64,000 nt of DNA from an uncultured Clostridia bacterium (lineage in GTDB: Bacteria > Bacillota > Clostridia > Oscillospirales > Acutalibacteraceae): assembly GCA_937892525.1 (NCBI GenBank), contig CALAEV010000015.1, positions 1-64,000 of the forward strand, read 5' to 3'. Below the pieces are notes generated by a model, which did not search any database, was not told where the DNA came from, and saw only the letters and a list, made by a program, of their open reading frames with translations. Positions within the stretch are counted from its first letter, which is position 1; each line of letters begins with the position of its first letter. Shown one piece after another: positions 1-8,658 of the stretch. Both the position numbers and the translations under genes were made by a program.

Positions 1-194
1 GCATCTTTTTCAGCAATACCACACATATCCATAGTGCAATCCTTGTACTTTTCAAATAGGCTTTTCTGCTCTTCCGTGAGTGTGGCAGATAACTTTTCTT
101 CATTCCGTGCAGCAAGGTTCAACAGTTTGGAATACTCACTCCCCCTCTTGATACCCTTGTCCGCAGGAACAATGTTCCCGTAATACAGTGAATT
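1..194 (-). pseudogene. DUF6809-like gene remnant, 5' end missing
   Basis: The minus-strand frame is open from 194 into the left window edge and reads YYGNIVPADKGIKRGSEY, then a charged helical stretch. The YYGNIxP...RGSEY opening is what I recall for DUF6809, a small family common in integrative elements and prophages of Clostridia. A TAA lies three codons upstream of this match (195-197) and there is no start codon or ribosome site, so the 5' end is lost. The gene also runs out of the window, so its 3' end is unseen. It abuts a broken beta-galactosidase gene, suggesting element decay or insertion. Confidence 0.6.
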
Positions 195-258
195 TTATAA
201 TATATTGTGTTTTTTCAAAAATACCGTGAGAAAATGTTACACGACCCCCGGGGGAACG

Positions 259-465
259 TCAAATCTTCAGGAAAAAACAACTATCCACAGCGGCGCGGGC
301 TCTTGTGTTAATTTTCGCAAAAGTTGTGCAACCTATTGCACGAAGTTTTTTGAAAATATCGCGCCAAGTGTCAGGCATATTTCTGAAATAATGCACTGCA
401 CCTGAAATGATTTTAATTTCTTTACCGTCTTTTATAAATTGATTCCCTTTTACCTCAAATGTCAT
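259..465 (-). pseudogene. GH35 beta-galactosidase N-terminal fragment
   Basis: From an ATG at 465 (ribosome site AAGGGG just upstream) the first 49 codons match the start of family 35 beta-galactosidases: a short beta hairpin, then SGAVHYFRNMPDTWRD and KKLRAIGCTTF. In intact enzymes this continues into ETYVPWN-type sequence and some 550 more residues. Here homology stops at about 319 and the frame ends at 259 in unrelated sequence. The fragment is therefore broken, probably by a rearrangement or insertion between about 195 and 319, next to the DUF6809 remnant. It may still be transcribed but cannot be an active enzyme. Confidence 0.7.
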
Positions 466-595
466 AGTAAATCCCCTTTTGTTTAATGAATATAGCATAA
501 CATTTTTGAAGGATAAATACAAGTATAATGAATAATGAATGCTGAATAATTAAGGGTCTGCGACGCGATTTTAAAATACAAACTATAATTTACAT

Positions 596-622
596 AAAAA
601 AGGTGGGAGATTACTCTCCCAC
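596..622 (-). terminator. Rho-independent terminator of the M20/YfcC unit
   Basis: GTGGGAGA (603-610) and TCTCCCAC (615-622) form an 8-bp stem with a 4-base loop; on the minus strand the stem is followed by a run of T. It lies just after the stop of the carrier gene. Confidence 0.85.
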
Positions 623-636
623 ACTAAATATAATAT

Positions 637-2043
637 TTAATTATAACCTATAGTTAATCCGAAAAGAAGTAACAGACTTGTTACCACAAGAATTGCAAGT
701 TGAATTTTGCCTGACCATTTAAACCATTTTGTGTAACTTACACCTGCTACACCAAGGCTTATAAGAAGCACTGGGTTTGTTGGGTACAATACATTTGAAA
801 ATCCGTCGCCGAATGCAAACGCCATAACAGACAATTGTGATGAGATATTGAAAACCTGACAGATAGGCACTATAAGTGGCATAAGCAAAAATGCTTTTGC
901 AGAGCCAGAACTTATAAAGAAATTCATTACAAGCACTATTAAATACACGAAAAGGATTACTGCCTCTTTTGGCAACTCGTTTGCAATACCAACTGCTGCG
1001 TTAAGGATTGTATCAAGCACTTTGCCTTCGGTCAATGTATATTTAATTGAACTTGCCATTAAAATCATAAACACGGCAGGAAGAATTGTTACAATACCGT
1101 TTAAGAAATTTTTGAAGATTTCCTTACCACTCATACCTGTTACAACTATTGAAACAATACCTGCCACAAGGAACATAAGAGCCACAATAATCATTGTGTA
1201 GTCTTGTAAAAAGGTTAAGAAAACAGAACTTAACACTATTAAAATTCCTGCACCTAAAATGCTTACAAACAGTATAAGCGCTTTGTTCATTTTAGAGTCT
1301 TCTTGGAAATCTGATTGTGCATTTAAGTTATTAATTGGCTTTTCAATTTTCTTTGCGTAATGTCTTATAAAGAATAAAAGCACTGCATAAATCACTACAA
1401 AAGATACAAGACGCAACCACATTCCTGAAAACATTGGAAGCCCTGCAAGTTCTTGCGCTACACCTACTGTAAAGGGGTTGCACACACCTGCTGCAAAGCC
1501 ACAACCTGCTGCAAGTATTGAAATACCAAGACCTGTAAGTTCGTCAAAGCCTAACGCTACTGAAAGTCCTACAACAATAGGTACTAATGGTACGCACTCT
1601 TCAAACGAGCCGATAAAACTACCCATAGCCATAAAGAAAAGAACTATAAGGGACAGTAATGTATAACGCTTGTTGCCGAACTTATGAACAATCTTTTTAA
1701 GCATATAGTGCATAAGTCCACTTTTATCAAGAGTAGTGAAAATGCCACCAATAACCACAAGAAATATTATAACTGCGATTATAGCTCCGCCACCATCTGC
1801 ACCAAGTACTAGAAATGGCGATAAAATCCATTTCCAGAAAGGAAGTCCACCCTCAACATACTGAAAACTGTCAGTTACTATTGTTTCTACACCATTGGCG
1901 TCAGTTACTCTTACATATTCGCCACCAGGGATTACAAAAGTGAGGGCAAAGGTAAGGCACATAAGTATAAATATAATAACTATTGCACCTATAAAGGATT
2001 TGGCGCTTATGCCAAGTCCGTTTTTTTCGGTTTTTTCTGACAT
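637..2043 (-). CDS. YfcC family transporter (DcuC/C4-dicarboxylate carrier-like)
   Basis: A 468-residue, very hydrophobic protein with about 11-12 membrane segments. After a short charged N-terminus it has the first helix and the FVIPGGEYVRV motif typical of the YfcC/short-chain fatty acid/C4-dicarboxylate carrier superfamily, and near the C-terminus the FFISSGSAKAFLLMPL and GDGFSNVLYPTNPVLL segments. Length is normal. It starts one base after the stop of the M20 peptidase, so the two are translated from one mRNA. This pairing is common in Firmicutes and suggests uptake or exchange of peptides or amino-acid derivatives that the peptidase cleaves. The actual substrate cannot be read from the sequence. 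Confidence 0.88.
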   Translation of the reverse strand: MSEKTEKNGLGISAKSFIGAIVIIFILMCLTFALTFVIPGGEYVRVTDANGVETIVTDSFQYVEGGLPFWKWILSPFLVLGADGGGAIIAVIIFLVVIGGIFTTLDKSGLMHYMLKKIVHKFGNKRYTLLSLIVLFFMAMGSFIGSFEECVPLVPIVVGLSVALGFDELTGLGISILAAGCGFAAGVCNPFTVGVAQELAGLPMFSGMWLRLVSFVVIYAVLLFFIRHYAKKIEKPINNLNAQSDFQEDSKMNKALILFVSILGAGILIVLSSVFLTFLQDYTMIIVALMFLVAGIVSIVVTGMSGKEIFKNFLNGIVTILPAVFMILMASSIKYTLTEGKVLDTILNAAVGIANELPKEAVILFVYLIVLVMNFFISSGSAKAFLLMPLIVPICQVFNISSQLSVMAFAFGDGFSNVLYPTNPVLLISLGVAGVSYTKWFKWSGKIQLAILVVTSLLLLFGLTIGYN

Positions 2044-2044
2044 A

Positions 2045-3367
2045 TTATACCTCTTTAATTACATATCTGTAAAAATCAACTGCTTCAGGTAAGCACTTGA
2101 TGAACACATTTTCATCAATACCGTGAACACTACCATACTGTTGATTATCAATGTTAAACGGAACAAATCTTAAACAGTTTTCGCAAACACGGTTGAAATA
2201 TCTACTATCGCTTGCGCCGTTCATAATATATGGCACAGGCTTATACTGTGGGAATACAGTATTAACTGCTTTTTCAAGGAACTTGAACTGTTCACCGTTA
2301 AAGTCAGTAATCTTTGACTCGCCACCGTCGTCAAGGACGATTGTTTCAATATCGTATTTCTTTGCAAGCTCTGTAACTGCGTTTACACTTGCATCTCTGC
2401 CCTGATGATGAGAATATCTCATATTACCAACCACGTAAGCCTCTTGCGGAATAACGTTTGAGCCGTCAGAGCCCTTGCTTTGAGTAAAAGCAAGAGTTGT
2501 GCGAAGAAGTGCAGCTGCAGATGGCGAAATCATTGGCATAACTTTTTCGAGCACAGGCTTGAATGCTTTAACATTACCACAAGCAGTTTTCATAACACCT
2601 TTCATTGTAGGCGCAAAGCGAGAAAGCATTTCTTTAACTGTGTCTGACATCTGAATATCAAAAATCTGTGCTTTTTCTGCTTCACAGATAAACTGAGCAA
2701 GACGAGCAATAGGAGTATTCTTGCCAGGTGCTGATGCGTGGCCACCATTTGATTTTGCAACGAATTTAAGGTCAACATAACCTTTTTCGCCAACACCAAT
2801 CATAGCAAAAGTACCGTCTGCACCACCGATTGGGTCATAAAGAATCATACCACCCTCGTCAAGTACCATATAAAAGTGGATTCCACGCTCTTTAAGGAGA
2901 TTTGAAATAGCGTTACCACCTTCGCCACCTGTTTCTTCTGTGCAAGTTGAAACAAAATATGTATCACGACGAGGAGTAAAGCCCTCGCGAGCTAATTCGT
3001 CGGCTGCTGTAAGCATTGTGCAAAGTCCACCTTTAGTGTCAAGTGTTCCTCTACCCCAAACTCTATCTTCTGCGATTGCACCTGAAAATGCAGGGTATTT
3101 CCACTCACCACTTGCCTCAACAACGTCGTGATGATTCATTAAAAGCACAGGCTCTAAAGTAGGGTCTGTACCTTTCCATTTAAGTAAAAGGCTACCGTTA
3201 ATTACTTCACATTCCACTACACTAAAAAGTGCAGAAAACTCCTCTTTCATAAGTTCGTGAAGCTTTAAGAATTTAGAAATATCTGTTTGACCACGCACTG
3301 AAATTGTTTCTAACTGAATCATCTTTGAAAGTCTTTCAGCATAACTCATTGCACGATTATCGCTCAT
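2045..3367 (-). CDS. M20 family metallopeptidase (carboxypeptidase-like)
   Basis: A 440-residue cytosolic zinc peptidase of the M20/ArgE/CPG2 clan, closest in layout to the PM20D1-like carboxypeptidases. Visible metal-site motifs are NHHDVV (first His), GRGTLDTKGGL (bridging Asp), TCTEETGGEGG (catalytic Glu pair) and a C-terminal SVHGIDE His. A lid/dimerisation domain separates the two catalytic halves. It precedes the YfcC-type carrier with a one-base gap, forming a two-gene operon. It probably hydrolyses a dipeptide or N-acyl amino acid. No signal peptide is present. Confidence 0.9.
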   Translation of the reverse strand: MSDNRAMSYAERLSKMIQLETISVRGQTDISKFLKLHELMKEEFSALFSVVECEVINGSLLLKWKGTDPTLEPVLLMNHHDVVEASGEWKYPAFSGAIAEDRVWGRGTLDTKGGLCTMLTAADELAREGFTPRRDTYFVSTCTEETGGEGGNAISNLLKERGIHFYMVLDEGGMILYDPIGGADGTFAMIGVGEKGYVDLKFVAKSNGGHASAPGKNTPIARLAQFICEAEKAQIFDIQMSDTVKEMLSRFAPTMKGVMKTACGNVKAFKPVLEKVMPMISPSAAALLRTTLAFTQSKGSDGSNVIPQEAYVVGNMRYSHHQGRDASVNAVTELAKKYDIETIVLDDGGESKITDFNGEQFKFLEKAVNTVFPQYKPVPYIMNGASDSRYFNRVCENCLRFVPFNIDNQQYGSVHGIDENVFIKCLPEAVDFYRYVIKEV

Positions 3368-3407
3368 GTTTACATCTCCTAAAAAATAATGAAAATATTA
3401 TACCATA

Positions 3408-5063
3408 TTATTCCATTGAAATAAAGGAATTTTTATAAAATTCGCCCTTGTATCTGCCGTGAAAATCCTTTTCTGTGCTTTGATTTACTGCAAAGATTTC
3501 ATTCTTGCTGTAAAGGATTGCAATTTTCATATTTTTATCAACATTTTCTATAAAATATTTCTTAACTTTTTTATATAAAGGGTCACGAATTTTAAATATT
3601 TCAGGAATCTGCACCGATGACGAGCAAGAAAGCAAATCGCAAAGGATTTTTTCACGTAAAATCTGCTCATCACATTGATTTTTGAAGTATTCATACACTT
3701 TAATTGCATAATCGGAAAGTCGCATATTTGTACCGTCAACTGCGTTGCCGAAATCGTTGAACAAATCAAAAGGAGAAATGCCGATTTCGTCGATTAAGTA
3801 GTCAAGTGTAAAGAGAAAGCGTCCACTATTATAAAGTCGGTCAACTGCATCTTCGCATTTTTTCAAGGTTTTCATTTCTTCGGCGCTAATCCAAGGAGTT
3901 GAAATTACCTCATAAGGTGGATTTTCCGTGTATTCGCAAGGGAAATCTTGTGGATTTTCTCGCATATCGGCTCCGTATAGTAGTTTAAGAAAACCCATTT
4001 GTAACATGTGTGCTTTAAGTGAATAGCCAATATTAAAGCTATTTTTGAAACTTTCAAGGTCTTCGCCTGTAAGCCCTGCGATTAAATCAATATGAATGTG
4101 CATATTACCCATTTGGAGTAATCTTTTTATATTTTTAATAAGTTTTTCTGTATTGGTTTTTCGGTTGATTTTCGCAAGTGTTTTTTCATTAAAGGACTGC
4201 ATACCGATTTCAAGTTGAACTACGCCTTTTGGCATTTGAGAGAGAATATCAAGAGTTTCTTCGGTAAGTATATCCCCTGCTATTTCAAAGTGAAAACAGA
4301 TATTTTTGGGAATTTTTGTGCCGTAGTTGTCTTTAATAAAGGTTAAAATCTCGTTTGCTCTTTTTGAGTTTGCATTGAAAGTACGGTCAACAAATTTTAA
4401 TGTTTGTGTGCCACTATTTGCGAGATTTATTATGTCTTTTTTCACTTGGTCTAAATCAAAAAAGCGTAGTTTTGAGCATCTGCCTGACAGACAGAATGCA
4501 CAACGGTAAGGACAACCACGACTTGTTTCCATATAGGCAATGCGTCCGTTTAAGTTTTTGTAAAAATCATCACTATATGGTGATGGTGGGGTGTTTGTGT
4601 ATTCCTTTTCAGGATTTGTGATAATCTCATTGTTTTGGCGATATGTAAGCCCATCTACAATGTTAAGATTACCATTTATATTATCAAGTAAAAGAGGAAA
4701 ATTCCACTCGCCCTCCCCTGACAACACAAAATCAATAAAATCGTATTTTTCTAAAACATCTTTTGGTCTGTATGCAACCTCAGGACCACCAAGAATAATT
4801 TTACAATCAAGATTTTCTTTAATTTCTTTGCAGATTTCAAGGGTTTGGGTTATATTCCAGATATAGCAAGAAAATGAAACTACCTTTGGATTTTCAAGGA
4901 TTATTTTCTGTGCAAAATCGTGAAGATTTCCGTTGATAGTACTTTCAAGTACTTTTATATCATAACTACCCTTTACAAACGCTTTTACACCTGCAAGTAA
5001 GCACCAAGGCGCTAATGAAGCGTGAATATATTTTGAATTTAAGCAACCGATTATAACTTTCAT
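3408..5063 (-). CDS. B12-binding radical SAM protein with DUF4080 domain
   Basis: A 551-residue protein. The N-terminal part (about 1-130) is a cobalamin-binding-type Rossmann fold; a radical SAM core follows with the cluster motif CPYRCAFC near residue 186, preceded by METSRG. The C-terminal third matches the DUF4080 layout seen in this family. The classic cobalamin DxHxxG motif is not evident, so B12 binding may be lost or atypical. Its reaction is unknown; relatives include methyltransferases and rearrangement enzymes. The gene stands alone between the M20 pair and a small membrane protein, all on the minus strand. Confidence 0.85.
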   Translation of the reverse strand: MKVIIGCLNSKYIHASLAPWCLLAGVKAFVKGSYDIKVLESTINGNLHDFAQKIILENPKVVSFSCYIWNITQTLEICKEIKENLDCKIILGGPEVAYRPKDVLEKYDFIDFVLSGEGEWNFPLLLDNINGNLNIVDGLTYRQNNEIITNPEKEYTNTPPSPYSDDFYKNLNGRIAYMETSRGCPYRCAFCLSGRCSKLRFFDLDQVKKDIINLANSGTQTLKFVDRTFNANSKRANEILTFIKDNYGTKIPKNICFHFEIAGDILTEETLDILSQMPKGVVQLEIGMQSFNEKTLAKINRKTNTEKLIKNIKRLLQMGNMHIHIDLIAGLTGEDLESFKNSFNIGYSLKAHMLQMGFLKLLYGADMRENPQDFPCEYTENPPYEVISTPWISAEEMKTLKKCEDAVDRLYNSGRFLFTLDYLIDEIGISPFDLFNDFGNAVDGTNMRLSDYAIKVYEYFKNQCDEQILREKILCDLLSCSSSVQIPEIFKIRDPLYKKVKKYFIENVDKNMKIAILYSKNEIFAVNQSTEKDFHGRYKGEFYKNSFISME

Positions 5064-5120
5064 ATAGCACCTCCAAAAGATTTTTAAGTATTATACAATA
5101 CTTTTCGCATTTATACAACA

Positions 5121-5151
5121 AAAACGGCTTAGAATTAAATCTAAACCGTTT
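5121..5151 (-). terminator. Terminator after the small membrane protein
   Basis: AAACGGCTTAGA (5122-5133) pairs with TCTAAACCGTTT (5140-5151) with one wobble; on the minus strand the stem is followed by TTTTTGTTG. It sits just downstream of the stop codon at 5162. Confidence 0.75.
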
Positions 5152-5161
5152 TCGTTATTAT

Positions 5162-5557
5162 TTAGTTACACTTTGCTAAGCATCTTGCAAGACATGCAGT
5201 TGCTCCAATAGTCAGAGAGAAGAAAAGAAGTAACAAGCCAGTTACTATTGCCCCCACAATACTTGTTGTAACAAAAGTTATTGCCAAAAGAACTACCGAT
5301 AAAAGTATTGTGCCAAGAATACCTATCAGTAATACCGACAATGTAGGACAAACACAATCCTTGGTACATTCTCTTTCTGTTACTGCAGTTGTTGCAAGAA
5401 CTACTGCAAGATAAACCACAGCTATACCGAAAACCACCCACAAGAATGCAGGAGTTACGGTTATAACACCAGTTATACGAAGAAATGCAGTGATAATACC
5501 TATGATTATACTTACTACAACTGCGATACTTGTACAATTGTTTCTGCAATTACACAT
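5162..5557 (-). CDS. Small cysteine-containing membrane protein, unknown function
   Basis: 131 residues beginning MCNCRNNC. The start at 5557 is chosen because GGGGGTGAATAAT directly precedes it; the upstream in-frame ATG at 5578 would translate that ribosome site. Four hydrophobic helices are predictable, with a Cys-bearing loop ERECTKDCVC between helices 2 and 3 and a Cys-rich tail ending RCLAKCN. Paired cysteines at the N-terminus, loop and tail could bind metal or form disulfides on one membrane face. Similar small proteins are frequent in Clostridia, but I know no function. It is flanked by its own terminator. Confidence 0.75.
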   Translation of the reverse strand: MCNCRNNCTSIAVVVSIIIGIITAFLRITGVITVTPAFLWVVFGIAVVYLAVVLATTAVTERECTKDCVCPTLSVLLIGILGTILLSVVLLAITFVTTSIVGAIVTGLLLLFFSLTIGATACLARCLAKCN

Positions 5558-5612
5558 ATTATTCACCCCCAATTTCAATATATGTTATATATTGTCTGGA
5601 AGTGAAATAATA

Positions 5613-5635
5613 AAAAAGGAGAGTTTGCACTCTCC
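5613..5635 (-). terminator. Terminator of the OYE flavoprotein gene
   Basis: GGAGAGT (5618-5624) and ACTCTCC (5629-5635) form a stem with a TTGC loop; the minus strand continues into a run of six T. It lies 20 bases after the stop codon of the gene ending at 5658. Confidence 0.85.
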
Positions 5636-5657
5636 TCTTTTTTATATTTTTTTGAAA

Positions 5658-7721
5658 TTATAATTTCATTGCAACGTCCCAAGCGCCCCAGATAACTGTA
5701 CGAAGGTTACCAACTTTATTAGCGTCGCCGATAATATGTACTTTCTTGCTCTTTTCAGCGATTGGTGCTGGTTTGTAACCAACTGAAAGAATAACTGTAT
5801 CAGCAGGAATGTCAATTGTCTGTCCGTCTTTAGTTGCGATTGTAACGCCATTGTCACGAATTTCTGTTGTTCTGCTTTCAAGATAAACAGGAACTTTGTT
5901 TGTCTTGAAGAAGTCACGAAGATAGCTTGTGTTAGCAAGAGCAACACCAGGAGTTGTAACAAGGTCATCCTGCATTTCAACGATAACAGGCTTTTTGCCC
6001 TGAAGGTAAAGCTCATAAGCAATTTCACAACCTGTAAGACCACCACCAACAACAACTACATTGTCGCCTGCAAGTGAGTTATCAAGAAGGAAGTCAACTG
6101 CTTCAATAGCTTTTTCTGCGCCCTTAACAGGAATCTTATTAGCAACTGCACCAGTAGCAACGATAACTTCGTCAGCACCGAGTGTTGCAATATCTTTTAC
6201 TTCTGTGTTCATATGAACTGTGATTGCATCATAACGAGCGATTTCACGGTTATACCAAGCAATAAGGTCACGGTCTTTTTCTTTATATGATGGAGCAGCT
6301 GCAGCAATAAACACACCACCGAGCTTGTCGCTCTTTTCGTAAAGGTCAACCTTATGACCACGCTGTGCACAAACCATAGCAGCTTCCATACCACCGATAC
6401 CACCACCGATAACGGCAATCTTCTTTGATTTCTTTGCAGGCTCAATCTTATATTTCTTTGACTGCATTGTTTTAGGGTTAATAGCACAACGAGAAAGTCC
6501 CATTGTATCAAGAAGGTCTTGTGTATTTGCGTGACCCTTTGATGATGAGAAGTTGAAGCAACCTGCGTGACAGCAGATACAAGGCTTGATGTCTTCAAGT
6601 CTGTCTTCAATAATCTTTGTAATCCATTCAGGGTCTGCAAGGAACTGACGAGCAACACCAACACCGTCGATTTTACCATCAGCAATAGCCTGAGCGCCTA
6701 CATCAGGTTCCATTCTACCTGCACAAACAACAGGAATATCAACGAACTTTTTAATGTGTGCTACATCTTCAAGGTTACAGTTTTGTGGCATATACATTGG
6801 TGGGTGACACCAATACCAAGAGTCGTATGTACCGTTATCTGCATTGAGCATATCATAACCTGCGTCCTGAAGATACTTTGCAGCCTTTTCTGACTCTTCC
6901 ATATCACGACCAACTTCTGTGTATTCTTCGCCAGGCATAGCACCTTCGCAGAAGCCCTTCATCTTTGAAACAGCAGAGTAACGAAGAGATACAGGATAAT
7001 CATCACCACAAGCGCCCTTGATAGCCTTAACAACCTCTACTGCAAAACGGTATCTGTTTTCAAAGCTTCCACCGTATTCGTCAGTACGCTTGTTGAAAAA
7101 TTCAATAGCAAACTGGTCAAGAAGATAACCTTCGTGAACTGCGTGAACTTCAACACCGTCAACACCTGCATCACGGCAAAGTTTTGCAGTTTTTGCAAAC
7201 GCTTCAATAATTTCGTGAATCTGTTCTTTTGTCATTTCAGGACAGATAATATCATGAGCCCAACGAGATGGTTGTGGGCTTGGTGAAGCCAATTCGTGAG
7301 ATGTATCAAGAATTGGTTTAATAAGAGCACGAGTAAACTTATTTCTGTGAAGTGGTGCTACAAGCTCTGTAATAGCCCAGCTTCTGCCCATACCGGCTGT
7401 GAGCTGAATGAAAAGCTTTGCGCCTGTTTTATGGATTTCGTCCATAAACTCTTTAAGCTCTTCAAACATTTTTGGATTTTGCCAAAGCCATTTACCCCAG
7501 AATGTATCGCGAAGTGGTGCAATACCAGGGATAATAAGACCAACATTGTTGTTTGCTCTTTCAATAAAAAGCTTTGCTGCTTCCTTGTCAAAATGGCAAC
7601 CACCGAGTTCAAACCAGCCAAAAAGTGATGTACCACCCATTGGGCACATTACAATACGGTTTTTGATTTCAACATTACCGATTTTCCAAGGTGTAAATAA
7701 TGCTTCATACTTTTGGTCCAT
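5658..7721 (-). CDS. Old Yellow Enzyme-type NADH:flavin oxidoreductase, Fe-S/FAD (2-enoate reductase family)
   Basis: A 687-residue three-cofactor flavoprotein like 2,4-dienoyl-CoA reductase, 2-enoate reductase and BaiCD/BaiH. The N-terminal FMN TIM barrel (1-370) starts LFTPWKIGNVEIKNRIVM and holds HAVHEGYLLDQF, with an active-site Tyr region. A 4Fe-4S motif CICCHAGC lies near 381-388, followed by CAINP. Then come an FAD fold (VIGGGIGGMEAA, about 437) and an NAD fold (VVGGGLTGCE, about 554). ATG at 7721 is preferred over GTG at 7730, which touches the GAAAGAGG ribosome site. It has its own promoter and terminator. Substrate is unknown; reduction of an activated C=C bond is expected. Confidence 0.9.
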   Translation of the reverse strand: MDQKYEALFTPWKIGNVEIKNRIVMCPMGGTSLFGWFELGGCHFDKEAAKLFIERANNNVGLIIPGIAPLRDTFWGKWLWQNPKMFEELKEFMDEIHKTGAKLFIQLTAGMGRSWAITELVAPLHRNKFTRALIKPILDTSHELASPSPQPSRWAHDIICPEMTKEQIHEIIEAFAKTAKLCRDAGVDGVEVHAVHEGYLLDQFAIEFFNKRTDEYGGSFENRYRFAVEVVKAIKGACGDDYPVSLRYSAVSKMKGFCEGAMPGEEYTEVGRDMEESEKAAKYLQDAGYDMLNADNGTYDSWYWCHPPMYMPQNCNLEDVAHIKKFVDIPVVCAGRMEPDVGAQAIADGKIDGVGVARQFLADPEWITKIIEDRLEDIKPCICCHAGCFNFSSSKGHANTQDLLDTMGLSRCAINPKTMQSKKYKIEPAKKSKKIAVIGGGIGGMEAAMVCAQRGHKVDLYEKSDKLGGVFIAAAAPSYKEKDRDLIAWYNREIARYDAITVHMNTEVKDIATLGADEVIVATGAVANKIPVKGAEKAIEAVDFLLDNSLAGDNVVVVGGGLTGCEIAYELYLQGKKPVIVEMQDDLVTTPGVALANTSYLRDFFKTNKVPVYLESRTTEIRDNGVTIATKDGQTIDIPADTVILSVGYKPAPIAEKSKKVHIIGDANKVGNLRTVIWGAWDVAMKL

Positions 7722-7773
7722 TAAAAACACATCCTCTTTCGTTTACCTTTTAAGGTTTATTTCATACATAATA

Positions 7774-7802
7774 AGTATAGTAAAATTCGCAGTTTATGTC
7801 AA
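7774..7802 (-). promoter_or_regulatory. SigA-type promoter of the OYE gene
   Basis: On the minus strand TTGACA (7802-7797), a 17-base spacer and TATACT (7779-7774) lie about 50 bases before the start codon. Confidence 0.8.
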
Positions 7803-7884
7803 GGAAATAACGCAAAAATTGTTAATAAAATAACAAAATATATTGAATGGAAAATGCAAAACGCAAAGTGCAAAGTGATTATAT

Positions 7885-7975
7885 GTAACCCTACTAAAAA
7901 ATAGCCCCATATGGTACTAAAAATTAGCCCCTACCCTACTAAATTTTCATATGTACCCCACTAAAAGATAGCCCC
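7885..7975 (+). repeat. Iteron-like direct repeats upstream of the RepA-like gene
   Basis: Four imperfect tandem units of the form ACCCTACTAAAAAATAGCCCC begin near 7887, 7913, 7931 and 7953. Two are followed by or contain CATATG (7908-7913 and about 7948-7953). The third lacks the TAGCCCC half. Direct repeats of about 20-26 bp ahead of a replication-initiator-like gene resemble iterons or autoregulatory binding sites. The unit length is too short and irregular, and spacers are absent, so this is not a CRISPR array. Confidence 0.6.
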
Positions 7976-8080
7976 AATAAATAATATATAAATAAAAAAA
8001 TAAATAACTTTATAAAAGCAGAAAAAACGCTTTTTTCTCTTTTTTTGTAAACTTTTTGTAAACAAAACACTACTTTTCTG

Positions 8081-8109
8081 AAATCGTCCCACTTTTTACG
8101 GGACGATTT
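8081..8109 (+). promoter_or_regulatory. Perfect hairpin ahead of the RepA-like gene (attenuator-like)
   Basis: AAATCGTCCC (8081-8090) and GGGACGATTT (8100-8109) form a perfect 10-bp stem with a 9-base loop, followed by TTGCTTTT. It sits 34 bases before the start codon and could terminate upstream transcription or attenuate the gene. A direct repeat TTTTTGTAAAC occurs twice just before it. Confidence 0.55.
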
Positions 8110-8142
8110 TGCTTTTCGGCGCTATATATGGGAGGTGTTTTT

Positions 8143-8589
8143 TTGTACAACAATTTTCCTTATGCAATATTCCCATTAATTCTTATTTCTGACGAAAAAT
8201 ATCGCACCCTTTCGTCAGGTGAAAAGCTTTTATATATATTGCTTCTTAACAGGACAAACTACTCGCGAAAAAATCTTAAAAAGTTTTATGATGACAAAAA
8301 CGGACTTTTTGTTTATTACCCTAACGAGCAAATTAAAAGCCATCTTAACTGCAGTAGTGAAACTGCAAAAAAGATGCTTAAAAATCTTGAAAGCGCAGAG
8401 CTAATCAAAAAGGAATACCAAAAAAATGGGCTGCCAATAAAAATTTATGTTACAGATTTAAGAGATAGCGCGAAGAATCCAACAAGCAAAACTGTAAGCT
8501 TTGATATAGCCAAAGCAGAAAATCAGGCTCGTGAAAACAGAATGACCTTTGGTGAAAAAAAGAACAAGCCACGCAAACGAAATTATTAA
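8143..8589 (+). CDS. Replication initiator protein A-like (RepA_N) winged-helix protein
   Basis: 148 residues beginning at TTG 8143, seven bases after GGAGG; the upstream ATG at 8128 overlaps that ribosome site. The body matches the N-terminal winged-helix domain of RepA_N plasmid initiators: YAIFPLILISDEKYRTLS, a GEKLLYILLLNRTNYS helix, then SSETAKKMLKNLESAELI recognition helices, and a basic tail KKNKPRKRNY. Full initiators are longer, so this is a domain-only version, common in Clostridia chromosomes and integrative elements. Iteron-like repeats and a hairpin lie upstream. It may be a decayed or domesticated initiator. It ends 69 bases before the sigma-F operon. Confidence 0.75.
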   Translation: MYNNFPYAIFPLILISDEKYRTLSSGEKLLYILLLNRTNYSRKNLKKFYDDKNGLFVYYPNEQIKSHLNCSSETAKKMLKNLESAELIKKEYQKNGLPIKIYVTDLRDSAKNPTSKTVSFDIAKAENQARENRMTFGEKKNKPRKRNY

Positions 8590-8658
8590 AGAATATATAT
8601 TATGACATTTTTTTCAATTTCTGCGAGTTAGAATAAAGCAAAAAGGAGAGAAAAATAT

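Noticed and set aside
7408..7833. Plus-strand frame of 141 codons opposite the start of the OYE gene
   Set aside because: Antisense to a conserved FMN-barrel sequence and to its promoter; no ribosome site and no recognisable fold.
7885..7975. Possible CRISPR array
   Set aside because: Units are 20-26 bp, imperfect and adjacent, with no unique spacers of constant length and no cas genes nearby.
8600..8634. A sigma-H type promoter ahead of spoIIAA
   Set aside because: GAAT is present at 8631-8634 but no AGGA-type -35 lies at the right distance, and a SigA reading would need a 21-base spacer.
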